The notes under the pieces were generated by a model. The model saw only the letters and a program-made list of their open reading frames with translations, did no database searches and had not been told where the DNA came from. Source: Hyphomicrobiales bacterium (GTDB lineage: Bacteria > Pseudomonadota > Alphaproteobacteria > Rhizobiales > Beijerinckiaceae). Taken from it: a stretch of 64,000 bases of DNA. Below are positions 48,653-58,215 of the stretch, piece by piece; position 1 is the first letter of the stretch; each line of letters opens with the position of its first letter. The stretch is from positions 283,267 to 347,266 of the forward strand of contig UBZM01000016.1 of assembly GCA_900470095.1 (NCBI GenBank), written 5' to 3'. The position numbers were made by a program, and so were the translations under genes.

Positions 48653-48717
48653 GACTCCCCTTTCCTCGCGGACGGGGATCCGTCCGGCGCGCGCCCGCAC
48701 AAGCACTGGCCGGACCC

Positions 48718-51700
48718 ATGCCCAAGCGCACAGACATCAAGACGATCCTCATCATCGGCGCCGGCCCGATCATCATCGGCCAGGCCTGCGAGTTCGACTA
48801 TTCCGGAACCCAGGCCTGCAAGACATTGAAGGCCGAGGGCTACCGCATCGTCCTGGTCAATTCGAATCCGGCAACGATCATGACGGATCCGGACCTCGCG
48901 GATGCCACCTATGTCGAACCGATCACGCCTGAGATCGTCGCCAAGATCATCGAGAAGGAGCGCAGCGTCCTGCCCGGCGGCTTTGCGCTTCTGCCGACCA
49001 TGGGCGGCCAGACAGCGCTGAACTGCGCGCTTTCGCTGAAGAAGATGGGCGTGCTCGAGAAATTCGACGTCGAGATGATCGGCGCCACCGCTGAAGCCAT
49101 CGACAAGGCCGAGGACCGCGAGCTGTTCCGCGAGGCGATGACCAAGATCGGCCTCGACACGCCGCGCTCACACCATGTCAGGACGCTCGGCCAGGCACTC
49201 GAGGCCCTGGAGGATATCGGTCTGCCGGCCATCATCCGCCCCTCCTTCACCATGGGCGGTACAGGCGGCGGCATCGCCTATAACAAGGGCGAATTCATCG
49301 AGATCTGCGAGCGCGGCATGGACGCCTCGCCGACCAGCGAAGTGCTGATCGAAGAGAGCGTGCTCGGCTGGAAGGAGTACGAGATGGAGGTCGTCCGCGA
49401 CAAGGCGGACAACTGCATCATCGTCTGCTCCATCGAGAACATCGATCCGATGGGCGTCCATACCGGTGATTCGATCACAATCGCCCCGGCGCTCACGCTG
49501 ACCGACAAGGAATACCAGATCATGCGCGACGCCTCGCTGGCGGTGCTGCGCGAGATCGGCGTCGAGACCGGCGGCTCGAACGTGCAGTTCGCGGTCGATC
49601 CTGCCACCGGCCGGATGATCGTCATCGAGATGAATCCGCGCGTCTCGCGCTCCTCGGCACTGGCCTCGAAGGCGACCGGCTTCCCGATCGCCAAGGTAGC
49701 CGCGCGCCTTGCCGTCGGCTACACGCTCGACGAGATCGAGAACGACATCACCGGCGGCGCGACCCCGGCCTCGTTCGAGCCGACGATCGACTATGTCGTC
49801 ACCAAGATCCCGCGTTTCGCCTTCGAGAAATTCCCCGGTGCCGAGCCGACCCTGACCACCGCGATGAAGTCGGTCGGCGAGGCCATGGCGATCGGCCGTA
49901 CCTTCCAGGAATCGCTGCAGAAGGCGCTGCGCTCGCTGGAGACGGGCCTCGACGGCCTCGACGAGATCGAGATCGAGGGTCTGGGCCAGGGCGACGACAA
50001 GAACGCGATCAAGGCTGCCCTCTCCTCGCCGACGCCAGACCGCCTGCTGCAGGTGGCCCAGGCGATGCGCTTCGGCTTCACCGACGAGCAGATCCACGAA
50101 AGCTGCAAGATCGATCCCTGGTTCCTCGCGCAGATGCGTGGACTGGTCGAGACCGAAGACAAGGTGCGCAAGCACGGCCTGCCGACGACGCCCGGCGCCT
50201 TCCGCCAGATCAAGGCGATGGGCTTCTCCGACAAGCGCCTCGCTGCGCTCGCAAACCTGACCGAGGCTGAGGTGACCGAGCGCCGGCATGCGCTCGAAGT
50301 GCGTCCGGTCTTCAAGCGGATCGACACCTGCGCCGCCGAGTTCGCCTCGCCGACCGCCTATATGTACTCGACCTATGCCATGCCCTTCGCCGGCATGCCG
50401 GCTGACGAGGCCAACCCGTCCGACCGCAAGAAGGTGGTCATCCTCGGCGGCGGCCCGAACCGCATCGGCCAGGGCATCGAATTCGACTATTGCTGCTGCC
50501 ATGCCTGCTACGCGCTGCGCGATGCCGGCTACGAGACCATCATGGTCAACTGTAACCCGGAGACGGTTTCGACCGACTACGACACCTCCGACCGGCTCTA
50601 TTTCGAACCGTTGACCGCCGAGGACGTGCTCGAGATTCTCGAGACCGAGAAGCGCAGCGGCACCCTGCATGGCGTCATCGTCCAGTTCGGCGGCCAAACC
50701 CCGTTGAAACTGGCGAATGCGCTCGAAGAGGCCGGCATCCCGATCCTGGGCACCTCGCCCGACATGATCGACCTCGCCGAGGACCGCGACCGCTTCAAGC
50801 GCCTGCTCGACAAGCTGCATCTGAAGCAGCCCAAGAACGGCATCGCCTATTCAGTCGAACAGGCGCGCATGATCGCGGCCGAACTCGGCCTGCCCTTCGT
50901 CGTGCGCCCGTCCTATGTGCTCGGCGGTCGCGCGATGGCGATCATCCGAGACGAGCCGCAGTTCGAGGACTATCTGCTCGGCACGCTTCCGAGCCTGATT
51001 CCGTCCGAGGTGAAGGCGAAATATCCGAACGACAAGACCGGCCAGATCAACACGGTGCTTGGCAAGAACCCGCTGCTGTTCGACCGCTACCTCTCCGACG
51101 CGATCGAGGTCGATGTCGACTGCCTCAGCGACGGCAAGGACGCCTTCATCGCCGGCATCATGGAGCATATCGAGGAAGCCGGGATCCATTCCGGCGATTC
51201 GGCCTGCTCGCTGCCGCCCCGTTCGCTCTCGCTGGCGACCATCGCGGAGCTCGAGCGCCAGACCAAGGCCATGGCGCTGGCGCTCGATGTCGGCGGACTG
51301 ATGAACGTACAATACGCCATCAAGGACGGTGTCATCTATGTCCTCGAGGTCAATCCACGCGCCTCGCGCACGGTGCCCTTCGTCGCCAAGGTCATAGGCG
51401 AACCGATTGCCAAGATCGCAGCGCGCATCATGGCCGGCGAGACCCTCGCGAGCTTCGGACTGAAGCCCGCTGCGCTGACCCATGTCGGGGTCAAGGAAGC
51501 GGTCTTCCCCTTCGCGCGCTTCCCGGGCGTCGACGTGCTGCTCGGTCCGGAGATGCGCTCGACCGGCGAGGTCATCGGCCTCGATCGTTCCTTCGATATC
51601 GCCTTCGCCAAGAGCCAGCTCGGTGCAGGCTCCAAAGTGCCGATCAAGGGGACTGTCTTCGTCTCGGTGCGCGACGCTGACAAGCCACGCATCGTGCCCT

Positions 51701-52050
51701 CGATGCGCATCCTGTCCGATCTCGGCTTCCGCATTCTTGCCACCGGCGGAACGCTGCGCCTGCTGCAGGAGGAAGGCATTCCGGCCGCCAAGATCAACAA
51801 GGTTCTGGAAGGCCGACCGCACGTCGTCGACGCCATCAAGAACGGCGAGATCCAGCTCGTCTTCAACACGACGGATGGCCCACAGGCACTCGCGGATTCA
51901 CGCTCGCTGCGCCGCACGGCCCTCTTGCACAAGGTGCCCTATTATACCACCTTGGCCGGAGCGATCGCGGCTGCCGAGGGCATCAAGGCCTATTGCAGCG
52001 GCGATCTCGAAGTACGATCGCTGCAATCCTACTTCGTCCGCGCCGCCTGA
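48718..52050 (+). CDS. carB: Carbamoyl-phosphate synthase large subunit
   Basis: The 1,110-residue enzyme makes carbamoyl phosphate from bicarbonate, two ATP and ammonia delivered by CarA. Two homologous ATP-grasp halves are evident: [20 protein letters not shown] and [14 protein letters not shown] in the first, and [20 protein letters not shown] and [13 protein letters not shown] in the second. The C-terminal allosteric MGS-like domain (about residues 980-1110) has [18 protein letters not shown] and [10 protein letters not shown]. The ATG is preceded by a GC-rich leader with a strong hairpin. greA follows 102 bases downstream. Confidence 0.98.
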   Translation: MPKRTDIKTILIIGAGPIIIGQACEFDYSGTQACKTLKAEGYRIVLVNSNPATIMTDPDLADATYVEPITPEIVAKIIEKERSVLPGGFALLPTMGGQTALNCALSLKKMGVLEKFDVEMIGATAEAIDKAEDRELFREAMTKIGLDTPRSHHVRTLGQALEALEDIGLPAIIRPSFTMGGTGGGIAYNKGEFIEICERGMDASPTSEVLIEESVLGWKEYEMEVVRDKADNCIIVCSIENIDPMGVHTGDSITIAPALTLTDKEYQIMRDASLAVLREIGVETGGSNVQFAVDPATGRMIVIEMNPRVSRSSALASKATGFPIAKVAARLAVGYTLDEIENDITGGATPASFEPTIDYVVTKIPRFAFEKFPGAEPTLTTAMKSVGEAMAIGRTFQESLQKALRSLETGLDGLDEIEIEGLGQGDDKNAIKAALSSPTPDRLLQVAQAMRFGFTDEQIHESCKIDPWFLAQMRGLVETEDKVRKHGLPTTPGAFRQIKAMGFSDKRLAALANLTEAEVTERRHALEVRPVFKRIDTCAAEFASPTAYMYSTYAMPFAGMPADEANPSDRKKVVILGGGPNRIGQGIEFDYCCCHACYALRDAGYETIMVNCNPETVSTDYDTSDRLYFEPLTAEDVLEILETEKRSGTLHGVIVQFGGQTPLKLANALEEAGIPILGTSPDMIDLAEDRDRFKRLLDKLHLKQPKNGIAYSVEQARMIAAELGLPFVVRPSYVLGGRAMAIIRDEPQFEDYLLGTLPSLIPSEVKAKYPNDKTGQINTVLGKNPLLFDRYLSDAIEVDVDCLSDGKDAFIAGIMEHIEEAGIHSGDSACSLPPRSLSLATIAELERQTKAMALALDVGGLMNVQYAIKDGVIYVLEVNPRASRTVPFVAKVIGEPIAKIAARIMAGETLASFGLKPAALTHVGVKEAVFPFARFPGVDVLLGPEMRSTGEVIGLDRSFDIAFAKSQLGAGSKVPIKGTVFVSVRDADKPRIVPSMRILSDLGFRILATGGTLRLLQEEGIPAAKINKVLEGRPHVVDAIKNGEIQLVFNTTDGPQALADSRSLRRTALLHKVPYYTTLAGAIAAAEGIKAYCSGDLEVRSLQSYFVRAA

Positions 52051-52152
52051 ACGGCCGCGCGGCCGAAGCAGTTCTGAAAACGATCGGAAGCTGAACGCAG
52101 GCCGCGGGGGACGCGGCCGGCGGGTTCTGGCTTTCGGAATTGGGACGAGAAG

Positions 52153-52626
52153 ATGGATAAGGTTCCTATGACGGTGGGCGGGTTTGCCGCCCTCGAGGTC
52201 GAGCTGAAGCAACGCCAGCAGGTCGAACGTCAACGCATCATCGCTGCGATCTCGGAAGCGCGCGCACTTGGCGACCTCTCCGAGAATGCCGAGTATCATG
52301 CGGCCAAGGAGGCACAGTCCCTCAATGAAGGCCGAATCCTGGAGCTGGAATCGCTGATCGGGCGGGCAGACATCATCGATGTCACCAAGCTCGGCGGCGA
52401 CACGATCAAATTCGGCGCAACCGTCCATCTGATCGACGACGATACCGAGGAAGCCAAGATCTATCAGATCGTCGGCGAGCCGGAATCCGACGTCCGCTCC
52501 GGCAAGGTCTCGATCGGCTCGCCGATCGCGCGTGCCCTGATCGGCAAGAAGGTCGGCGATTCCGTGCAGGTCAATACGCCGGGCGGCGGCAAGTCCTACG
52601 AAGTCGTGAGCGTCAGCTTCCGCTGA
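52153..52626 (+). CDS. greA: Transcription elongation factor GreA
   Basis: The 157-residue factor rescues backtracked RNA polymerase by stimulating transcript cleavage. The N-terminal coiled coil (about 1-75) has the catalytic tip region [27 protein letters not shown] sequence, with the acidic D-x-x-E pair. The C-terminal FKBP-like domain has [19 protein letters not shown] and ends [10 protein letters not shown]. Length matches the family (about 158). It follows carB, a conserved arrangement in related alphaproteobacteria. Confidence 0.97.
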   Translation: MDKVPMTVGGFAALEVELKQRQQVERQRIIAAISEARALGDLSENAEYHAAKEAQSLNEGRILELESLIGRADIIDVTKLGGDTIKFGATVHLIDDDTEEAKIYQIVGEPESDVRSGKVSIGSPIARALIGKKVGDSVQVNTPGGGKSYEVVSVSFR

Positions 52627-52702
52627 GGCTTCCGGGGGCATAGAATTGTCGCCCCCGGACGATTATCTCGTCGGTGATGCATCGGCATCGGGAGATACTG
52701 TC

Positions 52703-53218
52703 ATGACCAGTCGTCGCGCATTTCTGACGTCCGCATTCGCGGCAACGGCTCTCGCGTCGTTGCCGCTCGGAGCCGCCTCCGCACTTGCCCACCCGCAAGG
52801 GCCGATCGGCGGCATCCGTGTCGATGTCTCCCGCCTCGTCGAGCAAGGCTGGGGGCCCAATGCCGATGCGATCAAGGCCGGGATGGAACGGGAACTTCGG
52901 GCCGCCTTTGCCGGCGCCATCCAGCGCGGCGGCCCGGTTCTCGTGGTCAAGGTCCGCGGCATTTTCCTGACGAGTTACGCTGGCGGCGGCGGCGGCGGTG
53001 GCCGCTGGGGCGGCGGCGGCGGCTCGAGCAATGACAATCTCGACAGCGAGGCGTTTCTGGTTGGTGCAGGCAATCGCGTGCTTGCATCCTATCCGGTACT
53101 CTCGACGATTTCCGCCAGCTATTCAGGTCCCTGGTATCTGCAGGATATCGATCAGCGCCGCATTGAGAGTCTGATTCAAAACAACGTCGCCTGGATCAGG
53201 CGTTACGTCGCCGGCTGA
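52703..53218 (+). CDS. Tat-exported protein of unknown function, paralogue 1
   Basis: The 171-residue product starts MTSRRAFLTSAFAATALASLPLG, a twin-arginine-type signal (SRRAFL) with cleavage likely after ALA. The mature part begins with GGIRVDVSRLVEQGWGPNAD and ends NNVAWIRRYV. Between them (about 92-108) is a Gly-rich run, YAGGGGGGGRWGGGGGSS. ATG 52703 has GGGAG 9-13 bases upstream. The downstream gene is a paralogue sharing both ends but lacking the Gly run. I do not recognise the family. The alternation of strands and helices suggests a small periplasmic domain. Confidence 0.8.
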   Translation: MTSRRAFLTSAFAATALASLPLGAASALAHPQGPIGGIRVDVSRLVEQGWGPNADAIKAGMERELRAAFAGAIQRGGPVLVVKVRGIFLTSYAGGGGGGGRWGGGGGSSNDNLDSEAFLVGAGNRVLASYPVLSTISASYSGPWYLQDIDQRRIESLIQNNVAWIRRYVAG

Positions 53219-53344
53219 TACCTTTCACAAGGTCGGCACTGCCGCTGCCGCATGGGGCGCCGAGCCTGGCGGCGGCGTAGTTCATAGCCTCGGCTGCATC
53301 GCCGCGGGACGCGGCACAACGTTCCTGTCCGACAGGAGAGAGCC

Positions 53345-53806
53345 ATGCTGAATCGTCGTGCCGTATTGGCCGCCGCACTCGGCGGGACTGCCTCTGCCTT
53401 GTTCGCTCACCGGGTTCAGGCGGCTGCGGGTGGCGTGCGCGTCGATGTTTCCCGCCTTGTTCAACAGGGCTGGGGGCCCAACGCCGCCCTTGTGAAGGCA
53501 GAGCTGGAACGCGAACTTGCAGGCAGCAGCCGCGCGGGCTCGACCCTTGTCGTCTCTGTGCTTCGCATCAACATGCCGAGCTATTCGGGGGGCGACGCGG
53601 AAGAAACCGGCGGCACCGTGGACGGAATGGAATCCGAAGCCCGGCTGATCGCTGCCGACGGACGGGTCCTGGCGAGCTACCCGATCGTTTCCTCTTCATC
53701 CGCCTCATCCGGAGGGGCCTGGTTCGAACCGGGCTTCGACACCCGCCGGCTCGCGGCCCTGGTCCGGACCAACGCAGCGTGGATCAAACGCTATGTCGGG
53801 GAATGA
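53345..53806 (+). CDS. Tat-exported protein of unknown function, paralogue 2
   Basis: The 153-residue product starts MLNRRAVLAAALGGTASALF (NRRAVL twin-arginine motif, cleavage likely after VQA). It repeats the paralogue-1 framework: GVRVDVSRLVQQGWGPNA, LVVSVLRINMPSY, LIAADGRVLASYPIVSS and NAAWIKRYVGE. Instead of the Gly-rich run it has an acidic GGDAEETGGTVDG segment. CAGGAGAGAG lies just before ATG. It overlaps the 3' end of the convergent GNAT gene by 16 bases. The pair arose by tandem duplication after greA. Confidence 0.8.
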   Translation: MLNRRAVLAAALGGTASALFAHRVQAAAGGVRVDVSRLVQQGWGPNAALVKAELERELAGSSRAGSTLVVSVLRINMPSYSGGDAEETGGTVDGMESEARLIAADGRVLASYPIVSSSSASSGGAWFEPGFDTRRLAALVRTNAAWIKRYVGE

Positions 53807-54252
53807 TCCGCGGGCCGCCTGATATCGAAGGCGGTCTTGCTGCGCGAGAAACCGCAAGCTTCATAGAACCGGAGCACCGCTTCGTCCTTTCGCCCCGTCT
53901 GCAGCATGACCTTGTAGCATCCCGCCGACCAGGCCTGCTCGACAGCTGCGCCGACGACCCGCTTTCCAAGGCCTTGGCCCCGAAACCGCGCGTCCGCGAC
54001 GACATTCTCGATCAGTGCGAAGGGCCTGAGATTCCGGGTGAGATTCGGCACGATCACGATGACGCAACTCGCGATGGCAACTCCGCCCCTCTCCACGATG
54101 TGAACCGTGATCAGGTCGCTGCCCAGGATCCTCCGCCAGGTCTCGGCCGCCATGTCGGCATCCGGGCGCAGGTCATCTGTATTCAACTGCGCATAGAGCG
54201 CCAGAATGGACGGCAGATGCTCGATGCCCGCTTTGCGGATCGTGATCTGCAT
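53791..54252 (-). CDS. GNAT-family N-acetyltransferase
   Basis: The 153-residue protein has QITIRKAGIEHLPSILALYAQL, IASCVIVIVPNLTRNLRPFALIENVVADARFRGQGLGKRVV (here the acetyl-CoA loop RGQGLG) and ACGFSRSKTAFDI near the end, the standard GNAT order. It starts 11 bases after the stop of the lrp-type gene, so both form one operon; the enzyme may act on an amino acid or related ligand sensed by the regulator. Confidence 0.9.
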   Translation of the reverse strand: MQITIRKAGIEHLPSILALYAQLNTDDLRPDADMAAETWRRILGSDLITVHIVERGGVAIASCVIVIVPNLTRNLRPFALIENVVADARFRGQGLGKRVVGAAVEQAWSAGCYKVMLQTGRKDEAVLRFYEACGFSRSKTAFDIRRPADHSPT

Positions 54253-54263
54253 CCGGGCGCCCG

Positions 54264-54728
54264 CTAGCCGAACGGGACGATCGGCTCGTCCTTGACGCGG
54301 TCAAGCGCGAGGGCCGTGCGCACATTGCGGACATTCGGCAGCGCCGTCAGCTCTCCGACGAAGTCCTGAAACGCCTTCAGGTCAGGCGCGACGCATTTCA
54401 GGATGAAATCGATGTCGCCCGAGAGCGTCCAGCATTCGCGCACGGCACCCCACTTACGGATGCGCTCCTGGAATGTCGCGAGATCGGCCTCGGCCTGGCT
54501 GGCGAGATGCACGAAGGCAAAGCAGACGACCTCGATCCCGAGCTTGCGCTCATCGAGCTGCGCCCGATAGCCGGTGATCAGCCCCGCTTCCTCGAGAGCT
54601 CGGACCCGCCGAAGGCAGGGCGGCGGCGAGATGCCGACCCGGCTCGCCAACTCGACATTGGTCATGCGCCCGTCGGCCTGTAATTCGCGCAGGATACGCA
54701 GATCGATTTCGTCGAGTTTGGAACGCAC
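54264..54728 (-). CDS. Lrp/AsnC-family transcriptional regulator
   Basis: The 154-residue regulator has an N-terminal HTH (KLDEIDLRILRELQADGRMTNVELASRVGISPPPCLRRVRALEEAG, here recognised by its ISPPPCLRRV recognition helix) and a C-terminal RAM/ligand-binding domain (VVCFAFVHL, SGDIDFILKCVAPDL, LPNVRNVRTALAL). The GTG start at 54728 is preceded by GGGGA and matches the family start; the longer frame adds an unlikely extension. It is divergent from the ELM1 gene and transcribed with a GNAT gene. Confidence 0.92.
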   Translation of the reverse strand: MRSKLDEIDLRILRELQADGRMTNVELASRVGISPPPCLRRVRALEEAGLITGYRAQLDERKLGIEVVCFAFVHLASQAEADLATFQERIRKWGAVRECWTLSGDIDFILKCVAPDLKAFQDFVGELTALPNVRNVRTALALDRVKDEPIVPFG

Positions 54729-54814
54729 AAAGATCCCCAGAGCAAAGTCGCGCTGGTGTAGACGCAGCTCCCACGCGATACAAGGCATCCCAACCACTGC
54801 CGCGGAGCCTGCGC

Positions 54815-55798
54815 TTGCCAGTTGAACCGATCCCGACGATCTGGGTCCTCACCGACGGCAAGGCTGGCGACGAGATACAATGCCTTGGCGTCGCCGAACG
54901 GCTCGGCATCACCCCAGAGATCCGTCACATCGCCCCTGGTCGCCCCTGGAGCTGGCTGATGCCGCGCGGGCCGATCGATCCGCGCGAGGCCTCCCACAGG
55001 CCTCAAAGCCCGATCCGCCCGCCCTTCCCCGACATCGTCGTCGCTTCTGGCCGCCGCGCCGCCGCCTATTTGCGCGAGATCAAGAAGGCCTCGAAGGGCA
55101 GGACCTTCACCGTCTTTCTCAAGGATCCGAGAATCGGAACGGGCGCTGCCGACCTGATCTGGGTCTCCGAGCATGATCGCCTGCGTGGCCCAAACGTGCT
55201 CGTCACCGTGACATCGCCGCACCGGCTCTCCCCGGGCCAGCTCGCTCAGGCCAGGCAGAGCCCGCCGCCGGCCCTCGTCGCCCTGCCCCGACCGCGCGCT
55301 GCGGTCATGGTCGGCGGCGACAGCCGGCATCACACCTTCCGGCCCGATGACATCGCCCGTTTCGCGAACGCGCTCGATGCGCTCGCGGTCTCGGGCGTGG
55401 CGCTGATGGGCTCGCGCTCGCGGCGTACGCCGGCTGCGCTCGACAAGGCCATTGCCGAGGTCTTCGCACGCCATGGCGGCTGGTGGTGGGATGGCAAGGG
55501 CGCCAATCCCTATGTGCCGTTGCTCGCCAATGCCGATACCGTGGTCGTCACCGCCGACTCGACCAATATCGTCGGCGAGGCTGCCGCGACCGGCGCCCCC
55601 CTCCTCGTCTTCGAGCCGCATGGCGGCCACAGCAAGATCGCTCGCTTCCTCGAGGCGCTGAAGCGGCAAGGCGTTGTGCATCATTTCGAGGGACGGCTTG
55701 ATGGCACCCGCTATGACCCCATAGACTCCACCGGCGTCATCGCGGAAGCGGTGCGCCAGGGCTGGTTGCGGCACCGCGCCGAACTCGGCCTCGCCTGA
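54815..55798 (+). CDS. Mitochondrial fission ELM1 family (DUF1022) protein
   Basis: The 327-residue protein has IWVLTDGKAGDEIQCLGVAERLG, PDIVVASGRRAAAYLREIKK, TFTVFLKDPRIGTGAADLIWVSEHD and DTVVVTADSTNIVGEAAATGAPLLVFEPHGGHSKI, the glycosyltransferase-like pattern of the DUF1022/ELM1 family. ELM1 acts in plant mitochondrial division; the bacterial function is unknown. The TTG start at 54815 is supported by GGAG 7 bases upstream. It is divergent from the lrp-type gene and 92 bases before trxB. Confidence 0.88.
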   Translation: MPVEPIPTIWVLTDGKAGDEIQCLGVAERLGITPEIRHIAPGRPWSWLMPRGPIDPREASHRPQSPIRPPFPDIVVASGRRAAAYLREIKKASKGRTFTVFLKDPRIGTGAADLIWVSEHDRLRGPNVLVTVTSPHRLSPGQLAQARQSPPPALVALPRPRAAVMVGGDSRHHTFRPDDIARFANALDALAVSGVALMGSRSRRTPAALDKAIAEVFARHGGWWWDGKGANPYVPLLANADTVVVTADSTNIVGEAAATGAPLLVFEPHGGHSKIARFLEALKRQGVVHHFEGRLDGTRYDPIDSTGVIAEAVRQGWLRHRAELGLA

Positions 55799-55890
55799 GC
55801 GCGAGCGGGTCTGGACTTGCGTCCGGCGCACGAGACCGTATCTGACGGAACGAGGACGCAGCGCTACGCTGCGCGAAAAGGACCGAAACC

Positions 55891-56856
55891 ATGGCTCATA
55901 CCCATGCCCGCGTAATGATCATCGGCTCGGGCCCGGCCGGCTACACCGCCGCGATCTATGCGGCCCGCGCTTTGCTTGAACCGGTGATGATCTCGGGCTT
56001 CCAGCCTGGCGGCCAGCTGATGATCACCACGGATGTCGAGAACTATCCGGGTTTTGCCGACGTGGTTCAGGGGCCGTGGCTGATGGAGCAGATGCGCGCC
56101 CAGGCCGAGCACATGGGCACGAAGATGGTTTCCGACCACATCTCGAAGGTCGATCTGTCGCAGCGGCCGTTCCGACTCTGGGGTGATGGCGGCGCAACCT
56201 ATAGCTGCGATGCGCTGATCGTGGCCACCGGTGCCCAGGCGAAGTGGCTGGGCATCCCCTCGGAGCAGACCTTCCAGGGTTTTGGCGTCTCGGCCTGCGC
56301 CACCTGCGACGGCTTCTTTTTCCGCGGCAAGGAAGTGGTGGTCGTCGGCGGCGGCAACACCGCGGTCGAGGAAGCGCTCTATCTCGCCAATCTTGCTGCG
56401 AAGGTCACACTGGTGCACCGGCGCGATTCACTGCGGGCCGAGAAGGTGTTGCAGGATCGCCTGTTCAAGCATCCCAAGGTCGAGATCGTCTGGGATAGCG
56501 AGATCGCGGAGATCTGCGGCGGTACGCAGCCGCCGTCGGTCACGCATCTGCAGCTCCGCAACCTGAAGACGGGCGTTGAAAGCGAACTGAAGACCGACGG
56601 CGTCTTCATCGCCATCGGCCACAAGCCGTCGACCGAACTCTTCACCGGGCAGCTCGCCATGCGTGAATCGGGGTATCTCGACGTGACGCCCGGCACGACG
56701 CAAACCAACATCCCCGGCGTTTTTGCTGCAGGTGACGTCACCGACGAGCATTATCGCCAGGCTGTGACGGCTGCGGGCCTGGGCTGCATGGCCGCGCTCG
56801 ATGCCGAAAGATGGCTTGCCGCCAACGTCACGGAACAGCGTGAAGCGGCCGAATAG
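55891..56856 (+). CDS. trxB: Thioredoxin-disulfide reductase
   Basis: The 321-residue flavoenzyme passes electrons from NADPH to thioredoxin. The FAD site is IIGSGPAGYTAAIYAARA (about 10-27). The redox-active CxxC is in SACATCDGFFF (about 135), the NADPH site is VVVVGGGNTAVEEALYLA, and the second FAD segment is PGVFAAGDVTDEHYRQAVTAAGLGC. Length is typical (about 320). It precedes a LysR-type gene on the same strand, an association I recall from many Hyphomicrobiales. Confidence 0.97.
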   Translation: MAHTHARVMIIGSGPAGYTAAIYAARALLEPVMISGFQPGGQLMITTDVENYPGFADVVQGPWLMEQMRAQAEHMGTKMVSDHISKVDLSQRPFRLWGDGGATYSCDALIVATGAQAKWLGIPSEQTFQGFGVSACATCDGFFFRGKEVVVVGGGNTAVEEALYLANLAAKVTLVHRRDSLRAEKVLQDRLFKHPKVEIVWDSEIAEICGGTQPPSVTHLQLRNLKTGVESELKTDGVFIAIGHKPSTELFTGQLAMRESGYLDVTPGTTQTNIPGVFAAGDVTDEHYRQAVTAAGLGCMAALDAERWLAANVTEQREAAE

Positions 56857-56999
56857 GCCGAAAACGACAACTCATCACGATTGTTGATGGGTTGTCTCAC
56901 GAGATTCAGTGTGAAAAGAGGCCCCGTCAGCAAAGCAACCGTTGACGTTCCTGCGTTTTACCCCCCAACATGCACGAAACGCATAACGGGGGAACCGCG

Positions 57000-57890
57000 G
57001 TGGATTGGGACCGCATCAGGATTTTTTATACCGTCGCAGAATCCGGCAGCTTTACCAAGGCTGGCGACGTACTTGGTTTGAGTCAATCCGCCGTTAGTCG
57101 GCAGATTGGCGCGCTTGAGCGTGAGCTGCGTGCACCGCTGTTTCACCGCCATACGCGCGGGCTCATTCTCACCGAGCAGGGCGAATTACTCTGGCGCGCG
57201 GCACGCGAGATGACGCAGCGCCTGGAGCGGACTCGCGCCCAGCTCTCGGAGACGCGTGAGCATCCATCAGGCGAACTGAAGGTCACTGCGACGCGTGGCC
57301 TCGGCGGCCATTGGCTAACCCCAAGGCTGGCGGAGTTCCTCGACCTCTATCCGGACATCAAGGTCGACCTCATCCTCACCGATGAGGAACTCGACCTGTC
57401 GATGCGCGAGGCCGATATCGCCATTCGCCTGCGTCAGCCGCAGCAGCCGGACCTGATCCAGCGCAAGCTCTTCACCGTGCATTTTCACGTCTATGGCTCG
57501 CCGGCCTATATCAAGCGCTTCGGCGAGCCGAAGAGCTATGAGGATCTCGACAATCACCGGCTCCTGTCCTTCGGCAGCACCTCGCCGTCCTATCTGACGG
57601 CGGTGCACTGGCTGGGAACCCTGGGCCGCGAACAGCGCAACCCGCGCCCGATCCATCTCACCGTGAACAACATCACGGCGATGAAGCGGGCGGTCGATAG
57701 CGGCGCGGGCATCGCGGTGCTGCCGGATTACCTGATCGAGACCGGCTCCCCCCTCGTCCAGCTCATGCGCGAGACCGAGATGCCGCAGCTCGAAAGCTAT
57801 CTGGTCTATCCGGAAGAGATGAAGTCGGTGGCCAGAGTGCAGGCATTCCGCGACTTCCTGATCCAGAAGGCCCAGCGCTGGACCTACTAA
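57000..57890 (+). CDS. LysR-family transcriptional regulator next to trxB
   Basis: The 296-residue regulator has the HTH WDRIRIFYTVAESGSFTKAGDVLGLSQSAVSRQIGALE and an effector domain with DIAIRLRQPQQPDLIQRKLF and AVDSGAGIAVLPDYLIE. GTG 57000 is preferred because GGGGG (56988-56992) lies 7 bases upstream and the family starts (M/V)DWD; ATG 56970 would add ten residues. A 9-bp GC stem (57915-57939) follows the stop without a T-run. The target is unknown; trxB or thiol-redox genes are natural candidates. Confidence 0.92.
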   Translation: MDWDRIRIFYTVAESGSFTKAGDVLGLSQSAVSRQIGALERELRAPLFHRHTRGLILTEQGELLWRAAREMTQRLERTRAQLSETREHPSGELKVTATRGLGGHWLTPRLAEFLDLYPDIKVDLILTDEELDLSMREADIAIRLRQPQQPDLIQRKLFTVHFHVYGSPAYIKRFGEPKSYEDLDNHRLLSFGSTSPSYLTAVHWLGTLGREQRNPRPIHLTVNNITAMKRAVDSGAGIAVLPDYLIETGSPLVQLMRETEMPQLESYLVYPEEMKSVARVQAFRDFLIQKAQRWTY

Positions 57891-58070
57891 ACGGCCGAAA
57901 GGCCCGGCTATGCGCGCAGCGCGGGTATCTCGCGCTGCGGCAAACGCATGCTTTTCAGCCATTTAGGCTAAAATTTGTCGCACATGATTATAGGTCATGC
58001 AGTTTCCGCATAGCGGCCCCAAGCTATGCTGCATTGCAAAACGGCACGTGCTGCCCGATATAGCAATCAC

Positions 58071-58206
58071 GGTTGTTCGGAACGGGCTCCGCATTCTCCT
58101 CCCGGCGTTGAGTTCGTTCCAGCCGTTCCCCTCTGAGATGTTTGGCGGTAACGCCGGATGTTTCAAACTTCAAAGGCCAGCTCCCTCGGGACGCTGGCCT
58201 TTTTTT
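58071..58206 (+). ncRNA. Candidate small RNA of about 136 nt
   Basis: A promoter-like TTGCAA-N18-ATATAG ends at 58063, which would put the RNA start near 58070. The stretch has no ORF and contains a GNRA-type tetraloop hairpin (GGCG-GTAA-CGCC, 58144-58155). It ends in a near-perfect intrinsic terminator with seven T residues. The LysR gene upstream stops 180 bases earlier. An alternative is a long 3' untranslated region of that gene. Boundaries are estimates and no Rfam family is claimed. Confidence 0.45.
58172..58206 (+). terminator. Strong rho-independent terminator
   Basis: Ten-base arms AAAGGCCAGC and GCTGGCCTTT enclose TCCCTCGGGAC and are followed directly by further T residues (seven in a row, 58200-58206). 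The T-run points to plus-strand transcription. The minus-strand FMN-reductase gene (stop 58216) could use the same stem less efficiently. Confidence 0.88.
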
Positions 58207-58215
58207 CATGCGTGG

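Larger units (their letters stand above)
57891..58215. other. Intergenic region with candidate small RNA
   Basis: The 325 bases between lysR and the convergent FMN-reductase gene contain no ORF with coding character. They hold a 9-bp stem near 57915-57939, a promoter-like pair TTGCAA (58034-58039) and ATATAG (58058-58063) 18 bases apart, a GGCG-GTAA-CGCC mini-hairpin (58144-58155) and a strong terminator (58172-58206). Confidence 0.6.

Noticed and set aside
49168..50820. 550-codon minus-strand frame inside carB
   Set aside because: Antisense to highly conserved carB sequence, with no recognisable motifs; a GC-rich shadow.
52052..52065. CGGCCGCGCGGCCG palindrome after carB
   Set aside because: Short, pure G/C and likely by chance in this composition; no T-run and no arm symmetry beyond 7 bases.
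57915..57939. 9-bp GC stem as lysR terminator
   Set aside because: The stem is sound but no T-run follows on the plus strand, so it was not called as a terminator.
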